Positions 1-7,959 of a DNA stretch of 56,593 nt are shown here, in pieces. How positions within the stretch are numbered: the stretch's first letter is position 1; each line of letters opens with the position of its first letter. Location: positions 1-56,593 of the forward strand of contig NZ_PKOZ01000015.1 in NCBI RefSeq assembly GCF_002946355.1, written 5' to 3'. Below the pieces are notes generated by a model. That model did not search any database. It saw nothing but the letters and a program-made list of their open reading frames with translations, and was not told the origin of the DNA. The DNA is from Pradoshia eiseniae (GTDB lineage: Bacteria > Bacillota > Bacilli > Bacillales > Pradoshiaceae). The position numbers and the translations under genes are program-made.

Positions 1-22
1 CCTCTTCAGTGAATTTAGCCAA
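1..22 (-). CDS. IS3-family transposase OrfA, first codons only (partial)
   Basis: A TTG codon at 22-20 on the minus strand opens a frame reading M-A-K-F-T-E-E before the window ends. This resembles the start of many IS3-family OrfA (HTH) proteins. GGAGGTG (37-31) stands 8 bases upstream of the TTG. Only seven residues are visible, so the call rests on the IS terminus and on the ribosome binding site position. Confidence 0.55.
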
Positions 23-35
23 AAGAAAAGCACCT

Positions 36-66
36 CCAAATGTTAGATGATTTGTCTAACATTTGG
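36..66. other. Perfect 12-bp inverted repeat inside the IS end, overlapping the transposase ribosome binding site
   Basis: Positions 36-47 and 55-66 are perfectly complementary around a 7-base loop. On the minus strand the 3' arm ends in TTTGG, and its two Gs form the first half of the GGAGG Shine-Dalgarno of OrfA. RNA entering the element from outside would contain both arms and could hide the ribosome binding site. A transcript started inside the element, 3' of the first arm, would not. Confidence 0.6.
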
Positions 67-136
67 GGTGCACTTCAATATCAGCTCTTGATGCAGTCAT
101 AATACCGAGGTTTGGGTTGCCTTTCTGGCTAATTCA

Positions 137-769
137 TTACAAATTATTTGCCGCATAATTCATTTTAAAATGGGAAAGTTCTTTTTCAATTAAGCCGTCT
201 ATTTGTGTGTCTTCCATTAAGTCGATTGATTGATAGCTATCTTTGTCGAGGATTTCTCTTTGGATTCTTTCTATGTGTTTCTTGCAGCTTTTCTTGTTTA
301 ATTTGCACGAAATTGTTAATTCCTGAATGGCTATTTGCTGTTTGATCAAAAAAGCAGCCCTGTTCCTTTTATGATTATCTAGTATGGAAATGACTTTTTT
401 AAGCCGAAGTTGATAATCTTGGATTCGTTGGTTTTGCAAATCTAATATTTCATTTAGGCTTTGTAATTTCTGCTGTTCTTTTACTTTTTCGCGGACCATA
501 TCCTTGGCGGCTTCATCGTTTCCCATCTTTACATACTGGATGATGATTTTATTGATACTCTGCATTCGGACGTGCAGGCTCTTTTTTTGCTCAACCAAGG
601 ACTTGCCCAATGCTCTATGTTTGGCTAATGCTAATCGTAGAATTTGAATGTCCTGCTCAAGGGCTTTTATTGCGTCATCTAATGATTGCCGGTAATCATT
701 TAATTCTTCGAAGAATAATTCTTTGTCTGTTTTGAAGTATCGGGTGATTTTTTTGACTGATATCCTCAT
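137..769 (-). CDS. PspA/IM30-like coiled-coil protein
   Basis: This encodes a protein of about 210 residues, almost all helical and charged with long heptad-like stretches and no membrane segment. The central part, about residues 65-135, has the layout of PspA/IM30 (phage-shock, ESCRT-III-like) proteins: a gapped motif Y-x-K-M-G-N-D-E-A-A followed by two long coiled-coil helices. PspA relatives coat and protect the inner face of the membrane under stress. The start was placed at 769 rather than at the ATG at 781 because GAGGGG sits just before 769 and nothing suitable precedes 781. No psp/lia partner genes are adjacent; its neighbour is the IS end. It could instead be an unrelated coiled-coil protein. 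Confidence 0.5.
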   Translation of the reverse strand: MRISVKKITRYFKTDKELFFEELNDYRQSLDDAIKALEQDIQILRLALAKHRALGKSLVEQKKSLHVRMQSINKIIIQYVKMGNDEAAKDMVREKVKEQQKLQSLNEILDLQNQRIQDYQLRLKKVISILDNHKRNRAAFLIKQQIAIQELTISCKLNKKSCKKHIERIQREILDKDSYQSIDLMEDTQIDGLIEKELSHFKMNYAANNL

Positions 770-781
770 GCTACCCCTCAT

Positions 782-1413
782 TCTTAGTAGTATTAATAAT
801 CCTCTTGAGTTCCACGATGCTTCAGTAAAACGAAATAAATGCCAAGTGCTTCATCTTAGTACATGGAATAAGGAAGTCCTTTTAGGTATCATGACCATGC
901 ATCTCTGAGAGGTTTATTATTCTATTTTTGTATCTTTGATTTACTAATGTCTAAGTGACTTCTTATGAAGAAAAACTTTTAGAATGTAATTATCATTATA
1001 ATTCAAAGAGTTTCTTTAATTAACTAAATTGCTCCTTAAGTAGAATTAATTTACTTTTTGGTCATAATTATACGACAGAGCCATGGTTCTTGCTTTAAAT
1101 TGAAAACTTATACTGAAATAGGGCGGCAACTCTTTCTAAGGCTAAGATTTTTTATTATAATTGAAGTGAAATATCTCCATAATTGCATTTCTAGACACTT
1201 GGTTCTATTTGTTTAAAAATGTTATATCGAGGCTATTTAACTCATTATCACTATTTATATAGTTAATTGATCGATAGAAACTTTCTTACTGTTTATTGAC
1301 TGTAAAAAGTAGTTGTAATACATTTACTATGTAGTAATCTAAACTATGTATTTTGATGGGTTAATCGTTGTGCTATATTCGAATGCCAAATAATAATTAA
1401 AGGGGTTTAGTCA
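782..1413. other. AT-rich 630-bp gap without a credible gene
   Basis: Only short frames without ribosome binding sites are present. The sequence is markedly AT-rich and contains many stops in all frames. The one element seen is a possible promoter near its right end for the following DegV gene. The gap may be old mobile-element debris next to the IS end, but no recognisable remnant was found. Confidence 0.5.
1296..1324 (+). promoter_or_regulatory. Possible sigma-A promoter for the DegV gene
   Basis: TTGACT (1296-1301) is followed after 17 bases by TACATT (1319-1324). The -35 is a 5/6 match and the -10 a 4/6 match to consensus. It lies 90 bases upstream of the DegV start in an otherwise empty region. 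Confidence 0.35.
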
Positions 1414-2274
1414 ATGAATCAAAAACAGCCGAGAATTGCCTGGATTACAGACACAACATGTACCGTGGGAGCAGATTTTATTAAGGAAAACCAGTTGAAT
1501 GTCATCCCGCTGCAAGTCGTCATTGATGGTAAGTCATATAAAGAAACCATCGATATTACGGATAAACAGTTCTATGAAAGAATGGCAAGTGAATCTGTCA
1601 CATTTCAATCGTCCCAGCCTTCCGTTGGCGAGTTCATCGAATTATATGAAAAGCTGAAGGAAGAGTATGATTGCGGAATAGCCTTCCACTGCTCCAGTAA
1701 ACTTTCCGGTACTTTTTCTGCTTCTGTCATGGCTGCGGAACAGGTTGGTTTTAAGCTGTATGCGATTGACACTCGGACTGGTTCTTATCCCCATGCGTAC
1801 TTGCTGAATAAAGGCATTGAGTTATTTAATCAGGGATTTGGTCCTGAAGAAATTTGCGATAAAATTGAGGAAATGAAAACGAATACACGGATATTCCTTA
1901 TACCAGCCAATCTAAATCAGCTTCATAAAAGCGGACGAGTATCTGGAAGTGCACGCCTATTGGCTAATTTGCTCAATATCAAACCTATCCTATCTGTAGA
2001 GTTTGAAGGAGCTAAAATTAGGGATAAGGTGAGAACGGAAAAGAGAGCGATTAATTATATGCTGGATTTGCTCCGCGAGGATATGGAGGTCTCAAAGGTT
2101 AGCAAAATAATGATCATACATGCAGATGCTGAAGAGAATGCTATTAAACTAGAGAATTTGATTAATGCACAAGAAGAATTCAGCTCTATCCCGACAGATC
2201 GAATGATGCTTGTCCCTGTGGCAGGGGTTCATACAGGGGTTGGCACACTCGGGATCTCCTGGGTTTGTGAATAA
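1414..2274 (+). CDS. DegV family fatty-acid-binding protein
   Basis: This 286-residue protein has the full DegV layout. An N-terminal ITDTTC strand-turn is followed by a segment rich in D-I-T-D-K-x-F-Y, then S-S-Q-P-S-V-G-E-F, and a second domain with HKSGRVSG. DegV/FakB proteins bind a fatty acid and present it to the FakA kinase, so that exogenous fatty acids enter phospholipid synthesis; some have other lipid partners. No fakA is nearby, which is usual because genomes carry several degV paralogues at scattered sites. AAAGGGG lies upstream of the ATG at the expected distance. The gene is followed by its own terminator, so it is probably monocistronic. Confidence 0.9.
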   Translation: MNQKQPRIAWITDTTCTVGADFIKENQLNVIPLQVVIDGKSYKETIDITDKQFYERMASESVTFQSSQPSVGEFIELYEKLKEEYDCGIAFHCSSKLSGTFSASVMAAEQVGFKLYAIDTRTGSYPHAYLLNKGIELFNQGFGPEEICDKIEEMKTNTRIFLIPANLNQLHKSGRVSGSARLLANLLNIKPILSVEFEGAKIRDKVRTEKRAINYMLDLLREDMEVSKVSKIMIIHADAEENAIKLENLINAQEEFSSIPTDRMMLVPVAGVHTGVGTLGISWVCE

Positions 2275-2289
2275 AACGGATTATGTTAA

Positions 2290-2322
2290 GGCAGCAGTCC
2301 AATTTTGGACGCTGCCTTTTTT
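2290..2322 (+). terminator. Intrinsic terminator after the DegV gene
   Basis: GGCAGC...GCTGCC, extended by an inner GTCC/GGAC, forms the stem, followed by six Ts. Confidence 0.9.
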
Positions 2323-2385
2323 ATGTCTTCTTAGCGGATGTGGTAGAATTTTCTTGAATCGTTCTTTTGAGGGGGCATGGGAAAT

Positions 2386-3312
2386 ATGGCAATCAAAAAG
2401 GTATCAATCATCGGATTAGGAGCATTAGGAGTGCTGTTTGGCCATCATTTATCGAAGAGGATGAAGCTTGAGGATTTAAGAATCATCGCTGATCAATACC
2501 GTATTTCACGGTATGAGGAGGAGATGGTCTATAGTAATGGGGAACTCTGTGAATTTCAGTATGTTACGCCTGAGGAAGAGTGTTCTCCGGCAGATCTACT
2601 GATTATTTCTGTTAAGTTTAATGGGTTGGATGAAGCACTCCACTCAGTCAGGAAGCATGTCGGTGAGAACACCATCATCCTATCCCTGCTCAATGGAATT
2701 ACGAGTGAATCCATTATTGGTCATGTGTACGGAATGGATAAGGTATTATATTGTGTGGCACAGGGAATGGATGCGGTCAAGAGTGGGAATAAACTAACCT
2801 ATGAAAATATGGGCATGCTTTGTTTTGGTTCCAAGGAGCCAGGTGTCGTGTCACCAAAGGCTAAGGAGCTCGCTGATTTCTTTGAAGAGATGGATATCCC
2901 CTATGAATTAGTTACGGATATGCACAGAAGGCAATGGGGGAAATTCATGCTGAATGTAGGCGTCAACCAAACGGTGGCCGTCTATCAAACGAATTATGGC
3001 GGTGTCCAATGTGAAGGTAGGGCGAGAGACACGATGATTGCAGCGATGAGAGAGGTCATTGCCCTGTCAGGGAAAGAAGGTGTCCATTTGACAGAGGAAG
3101 ACCTTCAATATTGGCTGGATATACTCGGAACATTAGGAGCAAGCGGAAAGCCGTCCATGGCACAGGATGCCGAAGCACACCGGCCTAGTGAGGTTGAATT
3201 ATTTGCCGGGACAGTGATCGAAATGGGGAGAAAGCATGGCTTGCCTACTCCTGTAAATGAAGAACTCTATGAGAAAATCAGAAGGATGGAAATGCACTAT
3301 TCGGCTCAATAA
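2386..3312 (+). CDS. 2-dehydropantoate 2-reductase family protein (PanE/ApbA-like)
   Basis: The N-terminus has a Rossmann nucleotide-binding loop GLGALG at about residues 10-15. It continues with the PanE/ApbA pattern: a lysine in ISVKFNGL, LLNGI and the helical C-terminal half with GKFMLNVGVN. Family members reduce ketopantoate with NADPH in pantothenate synthesis, but many Bacillus paralogues have unproven substrates. No pan genes are close. The start at 2386 is preferred over the ATG at 2377 because GAGGGGG stands about 9 bases upstream of 2386 but almost touches 2377. At 308 residues the protein has the usual family length. Confidence 0.8.
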   Translation: MAIKKVSIIGLGALGVLFGHHLSKRMKLEDLRIIADQYRISRYEEEMVYSNGELCEFQYVTPEEECSPADLLIISVKFNGLDEALHSVRKHVGENTIILSLLNGITSESIIGHVYGMDKVLYCVAQGMDAVKSGNKLTYENMGMLCFGSKEPGVVSPKAKELADFFEEMDIPYELVTDMHRRQWGKFMLNVGVNQTVAVYQTNYGGVQCEGRARDTMIAAMREVIALSGKEGVHLTEEDLQYWLDILGTLGASGKPSMAQDAEAHRPSEVELFAGTVIEMGRKHGLPTPVNEELYEKIRRMEMHYSAQ

Positions 3313-3397
3313 TCCAGATGTAATCCCTCCGATATCTACTAAAAATGCATTCTGACAAATGTATATGGGGAAAATCACCAATAACAGGATGGATACT

Positions 3398-3523
3398 ATG
3401 GCCAGCAAAAAAGAAAAGAACGAAAGTATTAAGGAAGAAAAGAAGAATAAGAGTATTGCTGATAAAAGCCGAGTGCCTGATCAGCAAAATCATATGAAGG
3501 ACCAGGAAAATTTGCGCCGGTAG
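3398..3523 (+). CDS. Small lysine/glutamate-rich hydrophilic protein, unknown
   Basis: A 41-residue frame begins with M-A-S-K-K-E-K and is almost wholly charged or polar. It is preceded by AGGATGG five bases before the ATG, and its stop lies just before a strong terminator. That combination suggests a real transcription unit although no family is recognised. An in-frame ATG at 3389 lacks comparable spacing. Two other small hydrophilic genes of the same style occur at 41122-41340 and 44335-44496. Confidence 0.45.
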   Translation: MASKKEKNESIKEEKKNKSIADKSRVPDQQNHMKDQENLRR

Positions 3524-3531
3524 AAAGAAAG

Positions 3532-3570
3532 CAGGGATATAGCCTTGATGGGGCATATCCCTGTTTTCTT
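3532..3570 (+). terminator. Intrinsic terminator
   Basis: A 9-bp perfect stem CAGGGATAT/ATATCCCTG is followed by TTTTCTT. It lies between the small plus-strand frame and the convergent membrane protein gene. Confidence 0.85.
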
Positions 3571-3577
3571 GTAAGCC

Positions 3578-4762
3578 TTAAGATTTCGCATCCTCTAGGG
3601 AAGAATGTGCACTTAGTTTACGCGGATTAGGCTTTATCGTCTCTTGGTAAAGTAACCTAAAGAAATGAATGATGCTGAAAAAGAAAAACCATATGCACTT
3701 ACATATGAAAAACGTGAAAAATAGCGTTATCAGCAGATTTTTGCCATAATCAGCTATCGCTTTTATTAGGCTGGCATCCATTCCTTGAAGGAGGGAACCA
3801 ATTAAAGAGCCAAGGAAATAGGCAGCTAATAGAAAGGCCCATTGGGTAAGGACTTGTTTAATCGTGAACTTTTCCCGGAAATAATAGAAAATCATGAGTG
3901 GCAGCATCAAAGGAATCGGAAAAACATACAGGTTATCGTCAGTAAATTGACCATTGTCTATCATCCAGTTGGGAACATAAAAAAGACTGACTAAGAAGCA
4001 GTAAATCAAGCTCAGCCGGTAGAAAAACGTTCCATATTTATCAAGCTTCGCATATCTCCGCTCGCGTTTTTCCCTGATAGGGGCAGGTTCCCAGCTAAGT
4101 CCTGCACTATATTGTGTTCGAAAAGCTTCGAATGGCAAAGCAAGCGGGTACCGGTCTTTCAAATCATTCAACTCAGTTGTTGTGAAAATTTCATGCAAAG
4201 CAAAGGCGTTATAAGAAGATAGGTTATAGTTTGTTGTTTTAATTGGGGTATTCGGAGAGAATTTATTTAAGGTTTCTTCAAGCTGTTTTCTCGTTTCCGC
4301 ACTTATTGAAGAGTATCCTTTCTTCCCATCTTCCGTCCACTCCCAGACAATACGGACCGTAATAAAATAGTACGGTTTTCTGGCAATTTTAAAAGCAGAA
4401 GGGCCAAGATAGATGCATTCAATCTGATCATAGGAGATGAAATGTTCCTTCGTTTCCTGACGGTCGAAATTGACAAAGTATTGATATATCCCGTCCTCCT
4501 TCAATTCAATCCCATAATCCTCTCTAGGTATGCGGGTGACCATCCGGATAAATAAGATGCCGGCTATAAATAAGATAAGTGCTCCGGTCGCCATGGCTGT
4601 TGCCCCAATTACACTCCCATCCTTATAGATCATGTAAGCGAACCAAAAGAAAAGGAAAGAACCTATTACAACGAGGCTTGTAGCGAAATACATAAAGATT
4701 CTGCCGACCCAATTCCAGAGGATACGGCTTTTATGAGTATGATGGATTTTTTTGAATGCCAA
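3578..4762 (-). CDS. Integral membrane protein, unknown function
   Basis: This encodes 394 residues. Two hydrophobic segments lie in the first 75 residues. A soluble section of about 150 residues follows, containing a strand-rich stretch I-E-L-K-E-D-G-I-Y-Q-Y reminiscent of PH-like/YcxB-type folds. Three or four further membrane segments occupy about residues 245-375. The start is TTG at 4762, chosen because AAGGAGG lies about 10 bases upstream. No family was recognised with confidence. The gene stands alone, convergent with the small gene before it and divergent from the protease gene. Confidence 0.7.
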   Translation of the reverse strand: MAFKKIHHTHKSRILWNWVGRIFMYFATSLVVIGSFLFFWFAYMIYKDGSVIGATAMATGALILFIAGILFIRMVTRIPREDYGIELKEDGIYQYFVNFDRQETKEHFISYDQIECIYLGPSAFKIARKPYYFITVRIVWEWTEDGKKGYSSISAETRKQLEETLNKFSPNTPIKTTNYNLSSYNAFALHEIFTTTELNDLKDRYPLALPFEAFRTQYSAGLSWEPAPIREKRERRYAKLDKYGTFFYRLSLIYCFLVSLFYVPNWMIDNGQFTDDNLYVFPIPLMLPLMIFYYFREKFTIKQVLTQWAFLLAAYFLGSLIGSLLQGMDASLIKAIADYGKNLLITLFFTFFICKCIWFFFFSIIHFFRLLYQETIKPNPRKLSAHSSLEDAKS

Positions 4763-4917
4763 ATGTATGAGACCTCCTTATAGAAATTCATATAATTTTA
4801 CCATAATATGGACCGGAAGATTGAAACTATATCATCATCCATGCTAGTCCTAATTAGCCATGGCACCTATATAGACAAATAATTCCAAATATTCATGCTA
4901 ATTAAATGCTGTCGCTT

Positions 4918-4923
4918 TATAAT
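4918..4923 (+). promoter_or_regulatory. Possible -10 element of the neutral protease gene
   Basis: A perfect TATAAT lies 35 bases before the TTG start, but no convincing -35 was found 16-18 bases upstream. This would fit an activator-dependent promoter. Confidence 0.35.
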
Positions 4924-4957
4924 GAATAAAATGGAATTAACATAGGGGGATGAGGTA

Positions 4958-6619
4958 TTGAAGAAGAAATTGATTGTTCCTGTCATTTTATCGTCAGCCA
5001 TGATGCTGAGCTCGATTCCGATGGGCAATGTTTTTGCGGCACCCGTTGATTCACAGAAAGTGAGCAAGAGCTGGAATGAGAAGGCGAATGTTCCTCTATT
5101 TGTTAAGGAACGTCACGCAGAGAGATTCTCCTCCAGCACTCCTGCCAATGCTCTTAAGTACTTAAAGAACAGCCAGGAAGAGACAGGTCTCAGCAATCCG
5201 GATAAGAACTTGAAGGTAAAGGATGTTCAAAAGGATGAGCTGGGAATGACCCATGTTCGCTTTAATCAATCAATCAATGGAGTGAATGTGGAAGGTGCAG
5301 AAGTCGTTGTTCATTTCAATGAGGACAATGAAGTAGTTTCCGTGAATGGAAGGACCAATCAGACACTTGCAGAAGCTAATGTAGATACAAAAGTCTCCTT
5401 AAGCAGTGAAGCAGCCATTAAAGCTGCCAAGTCTTCTGTCAATGCCTCTCAAGAGCTTACATATGATCCAACCTCAGAACTCGTTGTCTATCCTTTCGAA
5501 GGAAAAAATTATACAGCCTATAAGGTCAATGTGAACTTCATGGGTGAGGAGCCTGGAAACTGGTATGTTTTCGTTGATGCGAAAACAGGAAAAGTCATTG
5601 ATCAATATAACGCAATGATGCATGCGGATGAGCCTAAAACACAAAAAGGTACTGGCCTTGGTGTGCTAGGCGAACGCAGGGAACTGCATATTACCCGTGT
5701 GAAGGAACCGAAATCAGGCACGAAGTTTGCGCTGGCGGATTATGCCCATGCCAATCTTGGAGGCATTGAAACCTATGATGCCAAAAATGATAACACGGCA
5801 AGCAATGATACACTTTATGTCGGAAATTCTGCTGCCTTTAATGGAGATTATGACAGAGCGGCAGTTGATGCTCACTATAATTCCGAAAAGGTGTATGAGT
5901 ATTTCCTGAAAGAGCATGGCCGTAACTCCCTCGATGGAGAAGGGATGGCCATTATTTCGAAGGTGCATTATGGAACCAATTATAATAATGCCTCCTGGAA
6001 TGGGCGCTGGATGACGTATGGAGACGGGGATGGGGAGTTCATGATTTCTTTATCAGCCGGCCTTGATGTTGCTGCCCATGAGATGACGCATGGTGTTATC
6101 AGCCATTCGGCCAATTTGGTTTACCGCAATCAATCCGGTGCGCTGAATGAGTCCTTCGCGGATATATTTGGTGCCCTTGTGGATGATGATGACTGGGAAA
6201 TGGGCGAGGATATTATGGCCCCAGCGGCAAAAGCGGACGGGGTTACCGTCTTACGAAGCTTGAGCAACCCGAACAGCGTCGTTGTCAGCAATGAGCAGCG
6301 ACGGGCCTACAGCACAAATGGCGGCGTCTATCCGGATCATATGGATGAGTTCTATCATATGCCGACCTCTGTCGACGGGGGCGGCGTTCATGTTAACTCC
6401 TCCATTACCAATCATGCGGCTTACTTAATTGGCCAGGAGATTGGAAGAGAGAAGCTAGGAAAGATTTTTTACCGCGCTTTAACCGTCTATCTGACGGCAA
6501 ACTCTGATTTCAGCGATGCGCGCCAGGCAGTTGTACAATCAGCGGTCGATTTATATGGAGCAGGAAGTGCGGAAACGGCGGCTGCTAATGCAGGATTTGA
6601 TGCGGTAGGAATCTATTAA
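4958..6619 (+). CDS. npr: Secreted thermolysin-like neutral protease (bacillolysin, peptidase M4)
   Basis: The 553-residue precursor has an N-terminal signal peptide (KKK, a hydrophobic core, then N-V-F-A-A), an FTP/PepSY-type propeptide to about residue 225, and the M4 catalytic domain beginning near G-T-G-L-G-V-L-G. Zinc ligands are H374 and H378 in AHEMTHG with catalytic E375. The third ligand, E398 in NESFADI, has the exact 20-residue spacing seen in thermolysin. H478 in GGVHVNS is the transition-state histidine. The enzyme cleaves extracellular proteins on the amino side of bulky hydrophobic residues. The TTG start is supported by AGGGGG eight bases upstream. The gene is monocistronic. 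Confidence 0.96.
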   Translation: MKKKLIVPVILSSAMMLSSIPMGNVFAAPVDSQKVSKSWNEKANVPLFVKERHAERFSSSTPANALKYLKNSQEETGLSNPDKNLKVKDVQKDELGMTHVRFNQSINGVNVEGAEVVVHFNEDNEVVSVNGRTNQTLAEANVDTKVSLSSEAAIKAAKSSVNASQELTYDPTSELVVYPFEGKNYTAYKVNVNFMGEEPGNWYVFVDAKTGKVIDQYNAMMHADEPKTQKGTGLGVLGERRELHITRVKEPKSGTKFALADYAHANLGGIETYDAKNDNTASNDTLYVGNSAAFNGDYDRAAVDAHYNSEKVYEYFLKEHGRNSLDGEGMAIISKVHYGTNYNNASWNGRWMTYGDGDGEFMISLSAGLDVAAHEMTHGVISHSANLVYRNQSGALNESFADIFGALVDDDDWEMGEDIMAPAAKADGVTVLRSLSNPNSVVVSNEQRRAYSTNGGVYPDHMDEFYHMPTSVDGGGVHVNSSITNHAAYLIGQEIGREKLGKIFYRALTVYLTANSDFSDARQAVVQSAVDLYGAGSAETAAANAGFDAVGIY

Positions 6620-6636
6620 TCACCTAGCAAAACAGA

Positions 6637-6668
6637 CAGGCGGAGCTTTCCGCCTGTTTTTGTTTTTT
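6637..6668 (+). terminator. Intrinsic terminator of the neutral protease gene
   Basis: CAGGCGGA and TCCGCCTG form an 8-bp stem with a short loop, followed by a run of Ts. Confidence 0.92.
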
Positions 6669-6746
6669 TGAATAATTAAGGACCATTCTTTGGACAAAAT
6701 GATAAAGTAGATTACATAGAATTAAAAAAGCAGGGTGGGATTGCAC

Positions 6747-7055
6747 ATGGAAAAAGTCATGAAAAAAGTAATAGAATTCAGAGATGAACGTGGCTGGGGA
6801 CAATATCATAATGAGAAGGATTTGGCGATTTCGATTTCCTTAGAGGCGAATGAACTGCTCGAGAACTTCCAGTGGAGAGATAGCGAGGAGGCTGCGCGTG
6901 AATCACGGCAGAATATAAAAGAAGAGATGGCAGATGTGTTTATCTATCTTTTGCAGCTGGCCGATAAATTGGATATTGATCTGGAGGAGGAAGCGCTCAG
7001 AAAGCTTGAGAAGAACGCTTTGAAATATCCTGCTCCATCTCCATCTGATCAGTAA
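6747..7055 (+). CDS. MazG-like nucleotide pyrophosphohydrolase
   Basis: The 102-residue all-helical protein carries the MazG/dCTP-pyrophosphatase metal-binding layout: E-A-N-E-L-L-E near residues 33-39 and E-E-M-A-D-V-F-I-Y-L-L near 60-70, the ExxE...ExxD arrangement that binds magnesium. Such enzymes hydrolyse non-canonical or excess NTPs to NMP and pyrophosphate. The true start is taken at 6747 (M-E-K-V), since AGGGTGGG is correctly spaced for it. The GTG at 6735 would place the start inside the ribosome binding site. The gene ends before a bidirectional terminator. Confidence 0.85.
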   Translation: MEKVMKKVIEFRDERGWGQYHNEKDLAISISLEANELLENFQWRDSEEAARESRQNIKEEMADVFIYLLQLADKLDIDLEEEALRKLEKNALKYPAPSPSDQ

Positions 7056-7097
7056 TCATGTTAGTAAGACTGAACCTACATAATATGAATTCTCCAA

Positions 7098-7140
7098 CAA
7101 AAAACACAATGTCCCTCCGCCTGAGGGTATTGTGTTTTTT
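7098..7140. terminator. Bidirectional terminator between the MazG-like gene and ykkD
   Basis: CACAAT...CCCTC/GAGGG...ATTGTG forms a long stem flanked by A-rich sequence on the left and Ts on the right. It can therefore terminate both converging genes. Confidence 0.88.
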
Positions 7141-7144
7141 AAAA

Positions 7145-7459
7145 TTATGATACCAGCTTCAACCCAACAGCCGCTCCTAAGATCATGAAGATAAACAAAA
7201 TCCTTTTCCAATCCTTCGATTCCCCATAAATCAACATGCCCAATATGGCTCCGCCTGAGGCGCCAATACCGGTCCAGATGGCATAGGCCGTGCCCATCGG
7301 CAATGTTTCCATTGCGATGGATAGGAAGAAGAAGCTTGCACCGAAGCCTAGAATCAGGAAAAGTAGCGAGCCCCAATTCCGATCATGATGCCATTTGTTT
7401 ATCATCCCCACGCCAATCATTTCGCAAATTCCCGCCAAGATTAATGAAATCCATGCCAT
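7145..7459 (-). CDS. ykkD: Small multidrug resistance family protein YkkD, guanidinium exporter subunit
   Basis: This 104-residue SMR protein has four predicted membrane helices. It starts [13 protein letters not shown], with the conserved membrane glutamate at residue 13. The typical GTAYAIWTGIGA-G motif lies in helix 3. It is translationally coupled to the upstream SMR gene, since the stop and start overlap as TAATG. With YkkC it should form a heterodimeric proton-coupled exporter of guanidinium. That substrate is inferred from the riboswitch in front of the pair and from the known YkkCD system. Confidence 0.9.
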   Translation of the reverse strand: MAWISLILAGICEMIGVGMINKWHHDRNWGSLLFLILGFGASFFFLSIAMETLPMGTAYAIWTGIGASGGAILGMLIYGESKDWKRILFIFMILGAAVGLKLVS

Positions 7460-7800
7460 TAGGACTCATCTCCTTTCTTAGGCTCTTCATCTGTGACGAG
7501 CTTCAATCCAATCACGCCTGCCAATAAGACGAGTACGAGGAAGATTTTCTCCGCTTTAAATGGCTCCCCGAAGAAAAGAACCTCCGAAAAGACCGTCCCT
7601 GCGGTGCCAAGACCGACGAATACGGCATAGACGGTACCAACTGGCAGTTTTCGGCCGGCCATAATCAATCCGTAAAAGCTGATGACAATTGCTACAATCG
7701 TTCCGGCCCAGTCCAGAAGGCTGTCTGAGTGCTTCAGGCCTATCACCCAAAGCACTTCAAAGACTGCAGCAATAAATACTTTAATCCACTCCTTGCTCAT
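7459..7800 (-). CDS. ykkC: Small multidrug resistance family protein YkkC, guanidinium exporter subunit
   Basis: This 113-residue SMR protein starts at M-S-K-E-W-I-K-V-F. The membrane glutamate lies in A-A-V-F-E-V-L-W-V, and [14 protein letters not shown] is present in helix 3. AGGAGG lies 7 bases before the ATG at 7800; a longer upstream frame is only the riboswitch leader read through. It is the first gene of the pair, directly downstream of the guanidine-I riboswitch and its terminator. Confidence 0.92.
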   Translation of the reverse strand: MSKEWIKVFIAAVFEVLWVIGLKHSDSLLDWAGTIVAIVISFYGLIMAGRKLPVGTVYAVFVGLGTAGTVFSEVLFFGEPFKAEKIFLVLVLLAGVIGLKLVTDEEPKKGDES

Positions 7801-7820
7801 TTCAATACCTCCTAAAATCA

Positions 7821-7862
7821 AAAAAGCCCGAGAGATAGCTGTAAACAGTATCTCCCGGGCTT
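7821..7862 (-). terminator. Riboswitch-controlled terminator of ykkCD
   Basis: On the minus strand GCCCGGGAGATA pairs with TATCTCTCGGGC and is followed by six Ts, ending shortly before the ykkC ribosome binding site. Its 5' arm is shared with the aptamer, so the two structures exclude each other. Confidence 0.92.
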
Positions 7863-7945
7863 TTATCCCTCCGTGGCACAGCAATTGCTGTGAGTTTTCT
7901 CTCGGACCAGGCCAATCAAGGCGATTGCGGAACCCTAGAAAACGT
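7845..7945 (-). ncRNA. Guanidine-I (ykkC class) riboswitch
   Basis: On the minus strand the leader contains the conserved blocks of this class in order: CTAGGGTTCCGC (7938-7927), CTGGTCCGAGAGAAAAC, then ACGGAGGGATAAAAGCCCGGGAGA. The last block overlaps the 5' arm of a terminator. In this class guanidine binding stabilises the aptamer, prevents termination and turns on the exporter genes, which are ykkC and ykkD here. Confidence 0.95.
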
Positions 7946-7959
7946 ATTCGAATGATTTA

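Larger units (their letters stand above)
1..77 (-). mobile_element. Left (transposase-proximal) end of an IS3-family, IS150-like element
   Basis: Read on the minus strand, the element begins at 77 with TGAAGTGCACCCCAAATG and runs off the window at base 1. The terminal bases TGAA.TGCACCC and the following TTAGACA are typical of IS3/IS150-group ends. They match 19 of 25 positions of the IS end at the other edge of the window. A ribosome binding site and the first codons of a transposase ORF lie directly inside. Only 77 bases are present, so the element itself cannot be named. Confidence 0.8.

Noticed and set aside
723-908. Plus-strand frame of 61 residues opposite the PspA-like gene start
   Set aside because: It overlaps the start of a better-supported gene on the other strand, lacks a ribosome binding site and has an unnatural composition.
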